Part shown: piece after piece, positions 27,757 to 37,294 of the stretch
Position numbering within the stretch: position 1 is the first letter of the stretch
Layout: each line of letters opens with the position of its first letter
Source of the DNA: an uncultured Flavobacteriales bacterium
Lineage (GTDB): Bacteria; Bacteroidota; Bacteroidia; CAIKAF01
Direction of reading: 5' to 3'
NCBI GenBank assembly: GCA_903837495.1
Contig: CAILUT010000043.1
Coordinates: 40,586 to 104,585 of the forward strand
Length of the DNA stretch: 64,000 nt
The notes under the pieces: model-generated
What the model saw: the letters and a program-made list of their open reading frames with translations, nothing else
What the model was told of the DNA's origin: nothing
Databases searched by the model: none
Program-made: the position numbers and the translations under genes

Positions 27757-30700
27757 CTTTACCCGAACTCAGTCTAAAACGGCCCGTTCTGGTATTGGTC
27801 CTTAACCTTTTTCTGGTCCTTTTTGGAATTCTTGGCTTCCGGCTTCTGGGCGTTCGGGAATTTCCTTCCGTAGATCCGCCCGTTATTACCGTTACCACTT
27901 CGTACGCCGGTGCAAATCCAGATATTGTTGAAAGCCAAATCACCGAACCCCTCGAAAAAACAATAAACGGAATTGCCGGGGTTCGCAGCATCTCCAGCAG
28001 CTCCAATCAAGGGAAAAGCCTTATCCGAGTCGAATTTGAACTTTCTGCCAATTTAGACGATGCCGCCAACGATGTGCGCGACAAAGTCGGACAAGCCTTA
28101 AATGCGCTTCCCACCGACATTGACGCACCCCCCGTTGTTACCAAGGCCGATGCCAACTCAGATGCCATTCTCTCTATGCTCGTTCAAAGCAATACACGTA
28201 CCCATTTGGAAGTAAACGATTTTGCAACCCGCGTTGTTTTAGAACGAATTCAAACCATTCCCGGAGTTAGTACCGTCCAAATTTGGGGAGAAAAACGCTA
28301 TGCCATGCGGCTTTGGCTCGACCCCCTTAAAATGAAAGCCCTGGGCGTTGACCCAGCCCAAGTAGCCCAATCCCTTCAGCAAGAGCACGTTGAATTGCCC
28401 TCCGGAAAAATCACAGGCATTCAAACCGAACTGACGCTCAAAACCATGGGGCAGTTTAAAACTGCGGCCGAATTTGAAAACCTAATCGTTGTTCAAAATC
28501 AATTCAAAACCGTACGACTTGGCGACATTGGAAGAGCCGAATTGGGGGCCGAAAAAGAAGAAACCGTACTGAAAGAGTCTGGAATACCTATGGTTGCTCT
28601 GGCTCTTGTACCCCAACCCGGTGCAAATTACCTCGACATCGCCGCGGAATTTTACCGCCGGTACGACTTGATAAAAAAGGAAGTCCCCTCCGATATTCGT
28701 CTAGATATCGCCCTTGATTCAACCATTTTTATTAAAAAATCAATCGGCGAGGTAGCCGAAACCCTCATCATTGCTGTTCTCCTGGTCATTCTCATTGTCT
28801 TCTTATTTTTCCGAAACCTCAACGTGGCATTTCGACCCCTTATCGACATACCGGTTTCCTTAATCAGTACCTTTTTTGTTATGTTCCTGCTTGGCTACTC
28901 TATCAATGTGCTGACCTTGCTGGCCATTGTGCTTGCAACCGGCCTGGTGGTTGACGATGGCATTGTGGTAACCGAAAACATTTTTAAAAAATTGGAACAA
29001 GGCAAATCTAGGCTTGCCGCCGTTCAAGAAGGTGCCGCTGAAATCAATTTTGCCGTCATTTCAACCTCCATTGCTCTGGCCGTGGTTTTTCTTCCCATCG
29101 TTTTTCTTCCCGGTTTCGTAGGCCGACTTTTCCGCGAATTTGGCATCGTTATGGCTACCGCTATTCTAGTTTCTGCCTTTGTTTCGCTTACCCTAACCGT
29201 GGTTCTTAATCTATGGCTAGCTCCCAAATCAGGATACAAAACTTCGGCATTTTATGAAAAAACAGAACCCTTTTTTCAACGATTAAATGCCCTTTACCAA
29301 AACTCTTTGGCCCCCTTTTTCTCTTACAAATACCTGACTTGGGGAATATTTGGATGCGCCCTGCTCGGTATTTTCTTCCTTTACCGTTCCATTCCAAAAG
29401 AACTGGCTCCCTTAGAAGACCGAAGCTCCCTTCGGGCCATTGTTACAGCCCCCGAAGGGGTTTCCTACGAGTACATGTTCCATTACATGGACAATTTGGT
29501 GCAAATGAGCATGGATTCGGTCCCTGAAAAAACCATTGTGCTGTCGGTTACCTCGCCTGGCTTTTTTGGAAGCGGAGCCCCCAATACCGGCTTCTTGCGT
29601 GTCCGCTTGTGCGAGGCCGAACATCGAAATCGATCTCAGGCCGACATCGCTGCAAAACTCAGCCGCGATCTAAACTCCCTCGGTCTAGGCCGGGTTTTTA
29701 TTGCCCAAGAACAAACAATATCGACCGGAAACCGACTGGGCCGGCAACTGCAGTTGGTGATTCAACATGCACAATTCGACTCCATTAAGGCCTGGTTGCC
29801 TGCCATTCTAGACAGCATCAGAACCTCTCCAAAATTATCGGGAGTCGATGTCGATTTAAAATTCAACAAACCGGAAAATCAAATTGTTGTTTCGCGTGGA
29901 AATGCAGCCGCCCTGGGCCTTTCCATCTTAGACATAAACAACACCCTTCAATTGGCTTACACCGGCAAACGCTTGGGCTATTTTACAAAAGACGGAAGGC
30001 AATACCCGGTTTTGGTTCAAATGGAACGCATCCATCGAAACGAACCCAGCGATATCCTAAGCCTAAATGTTGTCAATTCCAAAGGAATTGCCGTTCCACT
30101 TGAAAATGCAGTTGAAATTCTTGAGGTTTCAGCTGCACCCCAGATTTACCATTACAACCGATACCAATCTGCAACCCTTCAAGCCGACCCCGCCGAAGGA
30201 ATTGCCCTTGGTGATGCCATTCAAGAAATGAACGAAATCGCAGATGCCATTCTACCCTCCGATTTCTCAAAGGAATGGACAGGCCCTTCCCGCGATTTTT
30301 TGGAAAGTTCTGGCAATACCACTTGGGCCTTTTTGTTCGCCCTTTTATTGGTTTACTTGATTTTAGCCATTCAATTTGAAAGTTTTATCGACCCCTTTAT
30401 TGTTATGCTAACCGTTCCCTTGGCCCTGTTTGGTGCTCTTTATGCTTTGTGGGCATTTGGTTTTACCCTCAATATATTCTCTGAAATTGGCATCATTATG
30501 CTGATTGGCCTGGTTACCAAAAATGGTATTTTAATTGTTGAATTTGCCAATCAACTTCAAAAGCAAGGGAATTCAAAGGCAGAGGCCGCCCAAAAAGCGG
30601 CGGCCGAACGTTTTCGCCCCATTTTAATGACGTCCATGGCCACCGCCTTGGGCGCTTTGCCCATCGCCCTTTCCCTTGGCGCCGGCTCGGAATCTAGGCA

Positions 30701-30818
30701 ACCCCTTGGAGTCGTTATTGTGGCAGGCATTCTATTTAGTTTGATTCTTACCTTGTATTTACTGCCTGTTTTTTATGCAACCCTAAGCCAGACTAAGCTC
30801 AAACAGCCCGTCCCATGA
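27753..30818 (+). CDS. RND family efflux pump permease (HAE1-like)
   Basis: Encodes 1021 residues, the usual size of AcrB/MexB-type pumps. 'LSLKRPVLVLVLNLFLVLFG' forms TM1 and 'SVDPPVITVTTSYAGANPDIVE' starts the porter domain. 'GLVVDDGIVVTENI' near TM4 carries the paired proton-relay Asp residues. The second half ends with 'GLVTKNGILIVEFANQ' and 'LGVVIVAGILFSLILTLYLLPVFY'. It is a proton-driven exporter in the inner membrane. The gene has four-base overlaps with both neighbours, marking a three-gene tripartite efflux operon. No TetR-like regulator is adjacent. Confidence 0.93.
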   Translation: MTLPELSLKRPVLVLVLNLFLVLFGILGFRLLGVREFPSVDPPVITVTTSYAGANPDIVESQITEPLEKTINGIAGVRSISSSSNQGKSLIRVEFELSANLDDAANDVRDKVGQALNALPTDIDAPPVVTKADANSDAILSMLVQSNTRTHLEVNDFATRVVLERIQTIPGVSTVQIWGEKRYAMRLWLDPLKMKALGVDPAQVAQSLQQEHVELPSGKITGIQTELTLKTMGQFKTAAEFENLIVVQNQFKTVRLGDIGRAELGAEKEETVLKESGIPMVALALVPQPGANYLDIAAEFYRRYDLIKKEVPSDIRLDIALDSTIFIKKSIGEVAETLIIAVLLVILIVFLFFRNLNVAFRPLIDIPVSLISTFFVMFLLGYSINVLTLLAIVLATGLVVDDGIVVTENIFKKLEQGKSRLAAVQEGAAEINFAVISTSIALAVVFLPIVFLPGFVGRLFREFGIVMATAILVSAFVSLTLTVVLNLWLAPKSGYKTSAFYEKTEPFFQRLNALYQNSLAPFFSYKYLTWGIFGCALLGIFFLYRSIPKELAPLEDRSSLRAIVTAPEGVSYEYMFHYMDNLVQMSMDSVPEKTIVLSVTSPGFFGSGAPNTGFLRVRLCEAEHRNRSQADIAAKLSRDLNSLGLGRVFIAQEQTISTGNRLGRQLQLVIQHAQFDSIKAWLPAILDSIRTSPKLSGVDVDLKFNKPENQIVVSRGNAAALGLSILDINNTLQLAYTGKRLGYFTKDGRQYPVLVQMERIHRNEPSDILSLNVVNSKGIAVPLENAVEILEVSAAPQIYHYNRYQSATLQADPAEGIALGDAIQEMNEIADAILPSDFSKEWTGPSRDFLESSGNTTWAFLFALLLVYLILAIQFESFIDPFIVMLTVPLALFGALYALWAFGFTLNIFSEIGIIMLIGLVTKNGILIVEFANQLQKQGNSKAEAAQKAAAERFRPILMTSMATALGALPIALSLGAGSESRQPLGVVIVAGILFSLILTLYLLPVFYATLSQTKLKQPVP

Positions 30819-32134
30819 TTAAGAATCTGTTGACCCATTTTTGCTGTATTGCCGCTATGTGCCTTCTCTACTTCCCCGGCCAGTCTCAAACCCTTACCCT
30901 GCAAGAATGCTTGCGCTTGGGATTGGAACACAACTTGCTTATGCAGGCAAGCAAAATCGACCTGCAAAACCAAGAAAAAAAAGCCAACCTACTCTCGGCC
31001 GGACTCCTTCCCGATCTGGCTCTACGCTCCGACCTCAACCAAAGCTCTTCAAACCTTCGGCAGTCTTTTTCAAATGGATTGCAAGTAGAACAATCTGGCG
31101 TTTCTTCTGTAGGCCTTTCGGCGGGGGCAGACCTGCAGTGGGTTTTGTTTGATGGACTTGGGATGTTTTTTCGATTCCGAGCTCTAAAACAAGAATCCAA
31201 GGTTAAATCCCTTGAAATGGCCGTTCAAGCCAACGAACAAACAGCTCTCATTTCAAAGGCCTTTTTCAAAGCCCGTGCTTTGCAGGTTAAAAAAGACCAT
31301 CTGGATCAACTTATTCGAAACCAACAAAAACAACTTGATTTGGCTACCGAAAAATGGAAGGCAGGTGTTTTACCCAAACAAACTGTTTTGCAATTTACCA
31401 TTGAATTCAACAAAAGCAAAATTCAATGGATACAGGTGGATTCTGAATTAAAAAATAGCCTTAGCGACCTATCCGAAAAAATTGCTTTCTCAAAACCCAT
31501 CGCCCAAGTAGATACCCTTATTCCCACCAATCTCCTTCGGCTTCCAACATCTGAATTAGAAAGCCCAGCCTATGAATCAACCCTTTTGCTTCAGCACCTG
31601 AAATCGGAAGAAAAATGGCTGTCGTTAACCTTGCAGTCTGCAAAAAGTCAACGCTACCCCACCTTAGCCTTCAATTCTTCTTTTCAATTTTCCCAAACCG
31701 ACAACAGCGCCGGTTTCTCGCTGTACAACCGGTCATTCGGCCCTACGGTAGGCCTTGGATTTCGACTGCCCTTGCTTGGACGGAATCAAATTCAAAACGC
31801 CATCCAAGATGCCAATCTTGCACTTCAATGGAATGCCTTAAATCAAAAAAAAATGGAACGGTTTCTAAACCTAACCCACCAAATAGCCCAACAGCGTTTA
31901 ACTGGATTGATTCAACAATTGGAATTGATTCGCTTAAATGCGGCAGCCGCCAAAGAAAACATGGCCTTAGCTTCACAAGGATTTGAAAGAGGAGCAATTA
32001 GCCTTGAATCGTTGATTTTAGCGCAGCAAAGCTGGTTGGAATCTCAAATCCAATCCGAAGATATTTTGCTCAACACCCTTGAAACGGTTTTGGACGAAAC
32101 CTCCCGCATGGGCGTCCTAAAAAGATTGGATTAA
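30815..32134 (+). CDS. TolC family outer-membrane efflux protein
   Basis: Encodes 439 residues: signal peptide (to about 'FPGQSQ'), then two repeats of long amphipathic coiled-coil hairpins as in TolC ('LTLQECLRLGLEHNLLMQASK', 'IQNAIQDANLALQWNALNQKK'). It forms the outer channel of the RND system encoded just upstream, with an ATGA overlap. Its TAA stop shares two bases with the stop of the convergent mevalonate kinase gene, leaving no room for a terminator. Confidence 0.9.
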   Translation: MIKNLLTHFCCIAAMCLLYFPGQSQTLTLQECLRLGLEHNLLMQASKIDLQNQEKKANLLSAGLLPDLALRSDLNQSSSNLRQSFSNGLQVEQSGVSSVGLSAGADLQWVLFDGLGMFFRFRALKQESKVKSLEMAVQANEQTALISKAFFKARALQVKKDHLDQLIRNQQKQLDLATEKWKAGVLPKQTVLQFTIEFNKSKIQWIQVDSELKNSLSDLSEKIAFSKPIAQVDTLIPTNLLRLPTSELESPAYESTLLLQHLKSEEKWLSLTLQSAKSQRYPTLAFNSSFQFSQTDNSAGFSLYNRSFGPTVGLGFRLPLLGRNQIQNAIQDANLALQWNALNQKKMERFLNLTHQIAQQRLTGLIQQLELIRLNAAAAKENMALASQGFERGAISLESLILAQQSWLESQIQSEDILLNTLETVLDETSRMGVLKRLD

Positions 32135-33081
32135 AACCGATGAATGATTTTTAATTCATGCTCATGCAATTCCGCTTGGGCCTTGTCTAAATCTTCGGCA
32201 AAACCCAACAAATAGCCTCCGCCGCCACTTCCACACAACTTCAAATAATAAGATTGGGTGTCTAAGCCCCGTTTCCATATTTTATGAAAACGCCGCGGAA
32301 TCATAGGCCTTAAATAGCTCAATGCCAATGCCGACAATTCCTTAAGATTCTCAAACATCTCCTGGGCTTCTCCTTTTAAGAAGGCCTTTATGCAATTGTC
32401 GCTGAACGGAATAATTTCTTGTTTTACCACCGCCAAGAAACCCTCTTCTTTGCATTTATCCAAAAAGAGATTTACAAGAGGTTGCGTATTTCCAGGCTTG
32501 CCTGTATTGATTAAAAAAATTCCGGATTTGCCACTCACTTTGCTTTTCGGAAGCCCTACCCGATTGATGCATTCTTTCGATTCAATCAACATGGGTTGCC
32601 GCAAATAACAAATAAGAGGGTCCATTCCGCTGCTCTTTCCATGAAAGTAACTTTCCATTCTGGCTAAGCTTTCTTTAAGTCGAACGGTGTCTGTTCCCGA
32701 AAGTGGCTTGGTATTTGAAATTTTTTCTAGGGCATACCGGTCATATACAGCCGCAACCAAGGCCCCTGAACTTCCAACACCAAATCCTTGTGGAATGGAA
32801 GAATCAAAAAGCAATCCCGCTTCTATTTCCCGCTCAAAGGTCTCAACATCAAAAACAAAAGGCAACTTTTGGGTTTCAATCAAATCGGCCAAATGTGCAG
32901 CGTATTTTTTAAGACTTTGGTTGGACTTTTTGGCTTCTAGGGCCGACAGAAAATGGGGTTCGAAGGTAAGGCGGCCTCCAAATTCTTCGTAAGGGATACT
33001 TAATGCCATGGCATTGTGTATTACCCCGTACTCCCCAAACAGCAATATTTTAGAATTAAAATCGGTTAGCTGCTCACTCAT
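32131..33081 (-). CDS. Mevalonate kinase-like GHMP kinase
   Basis: Encodes 316 residues. It begins 'SKILLFGEYGVIHNAMALSIP' and has the GHMP ATP loop 'PQGFGVGSSGALVAAVYDRY' (residues about 98-117), a late 'KLCGSGGGGYLLGF', and a catalytic Asp in 'SSGMDPLICYL'. It phosphorylates mevalonate for isoprenoid synthesis. Overlap with mvaD (ATGA) supports pathway assignment over other GHMP kinases. Phosphomevalonate kinase is not in the window. Confidence 0.85.
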   Translation of the reverse strand: MSEQLTDFNSKILLFGEYGVIHNAMALSIPYEEFGGRLTFEPHFLSALEAKKSNQSLKKYAAHLADLIETQKLPFVFDVETFEREIEAGLLFDSSIPQGFGVGSSGALVAAVYDRYALEKISNTKPLSGTDTVRLKESLARMESYFHGKSSGMDPLICYLRQPMLIESKECINRVGLPKSKVSGKSGIFLINTGKPGNTQPLVNLFLDKCKEEGFLAVVKQEIIPFSDNCIKAFLKGEAQEMFENLKELSALALSYLRPMIPRRFHKIWKRGLDTQSYYLKLCGSGGGGYLLGFAEDLDKAQAELHEHELKIIHRF

Positions 33082-34118
33082 ACATTTGAAATTCGTTCAA
33101 CAGGGCCGTTTCCCATGGCGTCGTCAAGCCGCTTGCCTTGACAAAATTTAGCGGAGACTTCCTCCAAAAAGATTTGAACTTTGTCCTGAATAGAATTCGG
33201 ATACAATACATGTACGTTGGGGCCTGCATCGAGCGTGAAACAAACCGGCAGGCTGGTTTGTTTACGAAAGGTTCGTATTTCTTCAATTACCGCAATGGTA
33301 TTGGGCCTCATTAACAAGTAGTTGGAGGCAGAGGTCATCATCATGGCGTGCAGAGACAAGGCCTCGGCTTCCGCCAATTCAATAAACCCTTGCGAATCGC
33401 CCTCTATTAATATGTTCAACAAACGCTGGGTATTTGATTCAGCCTGCAAAAATCTTCGCTCAGCATACCAGTGGTCCGTCATCAGGCCGTGGCCCACGGT
33501 ACTGCTTACCTTTTTCTCAGCCTGATCCACCATCAAAATAGCATCTCGCATTCCATTAAAAATAGAATGAACCTCAAAAGGAAGCGGTGCTCCTTCTTCC
33601 AAAGAGCTGTTCAGCCCTTTAGAGGCTCCCCAACTCACAAACCCACCATACAAAGAACGACAGGCACTGCCGCTTCCAAGCCGAGCCCAACGCGAAGCGA
33701 TTTGATAAAAATTCGGAGGACGCTCTTGGCCCCTAAATTGAAGTTCTAAATCAAGCAAGCACAAAGCCAAAGCTGCCATCCCTGAGGCCGAAGATGCAAT
33801 ACCGGCCGAATGTGGAAACGTATTAGAGGACGAAATCCGAAGCGAATGCGCCTTCCAAAAACCGCAATCGTCTCCCAACAATTGAAGCAAGGCCCAAATT
33901 TTGGGTTCAAACCCCTCTTTGCGTTGACCGTCTAGGTAAAACTGAACCGGTTCGCCGCCGCTGCCAACAATGGGAATTGCCTCGACTTGGGTTTCGGTGC
34001 GCGCCGCCTGTAGGGTAAGTGAAACAGAGGGATTGCAGGGCAATTGAATCCCATACTTTCCCCAGTATTTTACCAAGGCAATGTTTGAGGGAGCTTGCCA
34101 GCGAGAAATCAAACTCAT
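33078..34118 (-). CDS. mvaD: Diphosphomevalonate decarboxylase
   Basis: Encodes 346 residues. The N-terminus 'APSNIALVKYWGKYGIQLPCNPSVSLTL' is the signature of MVD with K17. 'NTFPHSAGIASSASGMAALAL' is the ATP loop, and 'FTLDAGPNVHVLY' carries the catalytic Asp. It converts mevalonate diphosphate to isopentenyl diphosphate with ATP. It overlaps both the biotin-carrier gene upstream and the kinase downstream by four bases. Confidence 0.93.
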   Translation of the reverse strand: MSLISRWQAPSNIALVKYWGKYGIQLPCNPSVSLTLQAARTETQVEAIPIVGSGGEPVQFYLDGQRKEGFEPKIWALLQLLGDDCGFWKAHSLRISSSNTFPHSAGIASSASGMAALALCLLDLELQFRGQERPPNFYQIASRWARLGSGSACRSLYGGFVSWGASKGLNSSLEEGAPLPFEVHSIFNGMRDAILMVDQAEKKVSSTVGHGLMTDHWYAERRFLQAESNTQRLLNILIEGDSQGFIELAEAEALSLHAMMMTSASNYLLMRPNTIAVIEEIRTFRKQTSLPVCFTLDAGPNVHVLYPNSIQDKVQIFLEEVSAKFCQGKRLDDAMGNGPVERISNV

Positions 34119-34624
34119 CCAAAAAGGATTAAGGGTTGGTTTTTCTCTACCGCTTGTCCTTGAACCACTTTTATTTCAGAAATCAGTAGATCGCTGGGGG
34201 CTTTTAAAACATTTTCCATTTTCATGGCTTCTAAAATCAGCAACGCTTCCCCTTTGCGAACCACATCGCCGGGCTTTACCGGAATGGTTAAGACCAAACC
34301 TGGCATGGGCGACCTTAATTCCGAGATCTTTTTCCCTGCCGGATCGGGCAAACCCAAGGCCAACAGCTGCAAATCCTGAGCATCTTGTACGCGCAATTCG
34401 ACCCGATGGTGCTGAATCATGAAAACCACGGTTCTCAATCGAAAATCAACCTCAACCACAGAAACACGAACGCGTTCGCCCTTAAAATCGACATAAAAAC
34501 CATGAAACGAATCGCCTTGGACTTTAATTTGGCCAGAAAAGCCGGGTGCATTCCAGCCTTCTGCTGGCGAACCGACCACCTGAAAAACTTTATCTTGAGT
34601 AGATACCTTGTAAGCTCCAGACAT
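34115..34624 (-). CDS. Biotin carboxyl carrier-like protein
   Basis: Encodes 169 residues. The C-terminal biotinyl/lipoyl domain (about 100-169) carries 'EAMKMEN' with the biotinylated K135 and 'SPMPGLVLTIPVKPGD'. The N-terminal 95 residues are a beta-rich region like the linker of acyl-CoA carboxylase alpha chains. It would carry CO2 between biotin carboxylase and a carboxyltransferase, but neither partner is near. It leads the mvaD-mevalonate kinase operon. Confidence 0.85.
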   Translation of the reverse strand: MSGAYKVSTQDKVFQVVGSPAEGWNAPGFSGQIKVQGDSFHGFYVDFKGERVRVSVVEVDFRLRTVVFMIQHHRVELRVQDAQDLQLLALGLPDPAGKKISELRSPMPGLVLTIPVKPGDVVRKGEALLILEAMKMENVLKAPSDLLISEIKVVQGQAVEKNQPLILFG

Positions 34625-34642
34625 GTTCTTTGTACTTTAAAG

Positions 34643-34650
34643 CAAAGGTA
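34643..34650 (-). promoter_or_regulatory. -7 box of the biotin carrier-mvaD operon
   Basis: Minus-strand TACCTTTG, 18 nt before the ATG at 34624. It lies in the 160 bp divergent gap shared with the RlmI-like gene. Confidence 0.5.
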
Positions 34651-34757
34651 CATAGATTCAGGTAGTTTATTTGACAGGTCCAAAATCAATTTCTTAAACG
34701 AAGTGAATGGGACCTTCTTTAGCATGCTTTCCATTCTATCTGCCAAAGGTTTTCTGC

Positions 34758-34765
34758 TACCTTCG
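34758..34765 (+). promoter_or_regulatory. Near-consensus -7 box of the RlmI-like gene
   Basis: TACCTTCG, one mismatch to TAnnTTTG, 19 nt before ATG 34785. Confidence 0.35.
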
Positions 34766-34784
34766 TTCATCTTTTAAAACAACC

Positions 34785-35957
34785 ATGCCAAAAAAATACA
34801 CAGAAGTCTCCCTTCACCCCTCAAAAATGGCCTCCATTCAACGCAGGCACCTTTGGGTTTTTTCGGGTGCTTTAGAAAAACAACCGGAGAACATTAAATC
34901 TGGAGCGTGGATTTACTTGGCGGTAAAAGGCAACATTGTTGCTTCTGGCTTTTACAATCCTGGCTCAATTGCCATGCGCATTGTTTGCTTTGAGAAACGC
35001 GAGCCCTTGCCGGCATTGTTCCAGCAAATTATTGGTCGAGGAATCGAACTGCGCAAACAACTTGCCACGAATTTGCTTAAAGAAACCAACTCCTTTCGGC
35101 TATTTCATGGCGAAGCCGATGGCCTGCCTGGCCTGGTTATCGATTCCTACAACGGCCATTTGGTGGTACAAGCCCACCACGAAGGTATTGATGCCTACAA
35201 ACTTGAAATTTCAACAGCCATTCAGGCATTGCTAAATCCCAGCACCTTGTATTGGAGGCAGCCCTACCTGAAAGAACAAGCTTTAGGCGATTGGATTTTA
35301 GGCAATAAATCTGGAACAGAAATTTTAGAGAACGGCTTGAAAATGACCGTTGATTGGGTAAAAGGCCAAAAAACAGGCCTCTTTTTGGACCAACGCGACA
35401 ACCGACACCTTCTTTCCAGAATATCCAACAACAAAAGCGTGTTAAACTGTTTTTGCTACGAAGGTGGGTTTAGCTTGGCAGCCCTTCAAGGTGGAGCCCA
35501 ACAGGTGGTTTCGGTCGATGCTTCAGAACGGGCCATTGATGCTACGACCAACAATGTTCAGGTGAATTTCCCGGAAGCTCGCCATAAAACCATTTGTGCC
35601 GACGTTCTAGATTATTTAAAACAGGTTGAATCGGATTTTGACACCATTGTATTAGACCCACCTGCATTTGCAAAAGGACTAAAATCAAGGCACAAAGCCA
35701 TTCAAGCTTACCGCCGCCTTAATGCATTGGGCATGAAAGCACTAAAAAAGCCCGGCTTTTTGATGACCTTTTCATGTTCAGCGGTGGTGGATGAAAGTAT
35801 GTTTAGGCAAGCCGTATTTGCCGCAGCCCTCGATGCTCAAGTCTCGGTCCAAATTCTTCAAAAATTAGGTCAGCCCTCTGACCATCCTACCAATCTTTTT
35901 CACCAAGAAACTTCGTACCTGAAGGGACTTCTTCTTTACATAACCCCTTGGAATTAA
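34785..35957 (+). CDS. RlmI-like rRNA (cytosine) methyltransferase
   Basis: Encodes 390 residues from ATG 34785; an in-frame ATG at 34707 lies upstream of the promoter box. The N-terminal PUA domain ('SIQRRHLWVFSGALE', 'GWxYLAVKGN'-like) is followed by an EEHEE-like middle and a Rossmann methyltransferase with 'VLNCFCYEGGFSLAAL' (SAM loop) and 'IVLDPPAFAKG' (motif IV). The homologue RlmI makes m5C1962 in 23S rRNA; orthology is probable but not proven. It overlaps the MATE gene by ten bases. Confidence 0.87.
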   Translation: MPKKYTEVSLHPSKMASIQRRHLWVFSGALEKQPENIKSGAWIYLAVKGNIVASGFYNPGSIAMRIVCFEKREPLPALFQQIIGRGIELRKQLATNLLKETNSFRLFHGEADGLPGLVIDSYNGHLVVQAHHEGIDAYKLEISTAIQALLNPSTLYWRQPYLKEQALGDWILGNKSGTEILENGLKMTVDWVKGQKTGLFLDQRDNRHLLSRISNNKSVLNCFCYEGGFSLAALQGGAQQVVSVDASERAIDATTNNVQVNFPEARHKTICADVLDYLKQVESDFDTIVLDPPAFAKGLKSRHKAIQAYRRLNALGMKALKKPGFLMTFSCSAVVDESMFRQAVFAAALDAQVSVQILQKLGQPSDHPTNLFHQETSYLKGLLLYITPWN

Positions 35958-37294
35958 AATACCTTGTTCGAGTTTCTAAGTTGGCGTTCCCCATTTTTGC
36001 TGGACTGCTCTCAAACACCTTGGTGGGTGTTGCCGATACCGCTTTTCTGGGGCAAATTGGGGCCCTAGAACAAAGTGCGGCCGGCTACGGTTCCTTGTTC
36101 TATTTAGTGGCCTTTATTGTTGCTTATGGTTTTTCTATTGGCCTGCAAATTCAAATTGCCCAAGCTTTTGGAGCAAAACGATTGGACGATATTCCTCATT
36201 TTTTTTTGCTGGGCATTGTAGGTATCTTTTCCTTTAGCATTGTTTTTTGCGGATTGGTTTTTTGGATTGGAAAACCCGCTTTGCAACTCATGCTGTTTAA
36301 CGCAGATTTGGTTAACCACACCAATGACTTTCTGAGCGTACGCGTATGGGGCAGTTTATGGCATTTCCCTATGATGGCTTTTTACGCCTTGCTGGTAGGA
36401 ACCGAAAACTCCAAACCCATCGGATTTATTTATTTTGGAGCCGCAGCGTTGAATGTCCTTTTCGATTACCTGCTTATTTTTGGCAACTTTGGTTTTCCTG
36501 CGTTGGGCATGCAAGGAGCCGCCTTGGCAACCATCTTGGCCGAATTCCTGGGCTTCTTGGCGTTCATCGGCGTGGCTTTTCGTCAAAGAAGCACCTTCTT
36601 TCGCTTAACTCGCCCCCATTGGTTGCATCTAAAACCTTTGATTCAGAAGCTAACAGCAACCTCGACCCCTTTGATTCTTCAAAATTTAATCTCCATGGCT
36701 TCTTGGTTCGCCTTCTTTACTTTAATTGAAAAAACAGGCATTCAAAACTTTCAATGGAGTGTGATTCTGCGCAGCGTTTATGGCCCCTATATGATGGTAG
36801 GATTAGGCATTGGGGCCGCTACCAATTCCTTGACCGGTCAGCTCTGGGGCGAAAAGAAACAAGCAGAAATTTGGCCCTTGTTAAAATCGGCCGCCTTTTT
36901 GGCGTTTTTTAGTTCAAGTTTGATTGGTTCCACCCTTTTTCTGTTTGGCGATTCAATTGCCCGCCTCTTTAGCCAAGACCCCGCTTTGTTGGCCTTAGCT
37001 CCCACTACATTCCCGGTGTTGTTTTTAGGACTGGTTTTGTTTTCAGTTTGCCATACCTTTTTTAATGGTTTATCGGGAATGGGTAAAACCAAGCAGGCCC
37101 TGTTGGTTGAACTTGGAGCAGTTGCCGTATATTTGGGATACACTGTGGCAGCCATCACCTACATCGTACCGCATCGAATTGACCTGATTTGGTTGGCCGA
37201 AGGAGCCTACATGTTGGCATTGGGGGCAGGGTCACTCTGGCTATTATCCATTTGGCTAAAACCCTATGTGCCAACCAAGCAAATTTCAATTTAA
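35948..37294 (+). CDS. MATE family efflux transporter
   Basis: Encodes 448 residues with 12 predicted membrane segments and the two-fold MATE repeat ('LAFPIFAGLLSNTLVGVADTAFLGQIG' and 'ATSTPLILQNLISMASWFAFFTLIEK'). It exports cationic drugs or metabolites with Na+ or H+. The start is TTG at 35948, overlapping the RlmI-like stop; no in-frame ATG is near the family N-terminus. Confidence 0.88.
   Translation: MELKYLVRVSKLAFPIFAGLLSNTLVGVADTAFLGQIGALEQSAAGYGSLFYLVAFIVAYGFSIGLQIQIAQAFGAKRLDDIPHFFLLGIVGIFSFSIVFCGLVFWIGKPALQLMLFNADLVNHTNDFLSVRVWGSLWHFPMMAFYALLVGTENSKPIGFIYFGAAALNVLFDYLLIFGNFGFPALGMQGAALATILAEFLGFLAFIGVAFRQRSTFFRLTRPHWLHLKPLIQKLTATSTPLILQNLISMASWFAFFTLIEKTGIQNFQWSVILRSVYGPYMMVGLGIGAATNSLTGQLWGEKKQAEIWPLLKSAAFLAFFSSSLIGSTLFLFGDSIARLFSQDPALLALAPTTFPVLFLGLVLFSVCHTFFNGLSGMGKTKQALLVELGAVAVYLGYTVAAITYIVPHRIDLIWLAEGAYMLALGAGSLWLLSIWLKPYVPTKQISI

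Noticed and set aside
34435..34770. 111-codon minus-strand ORF
   Set aside because: It overlaps the biotin carrier gene in another frame and crosses two promoter boxes.
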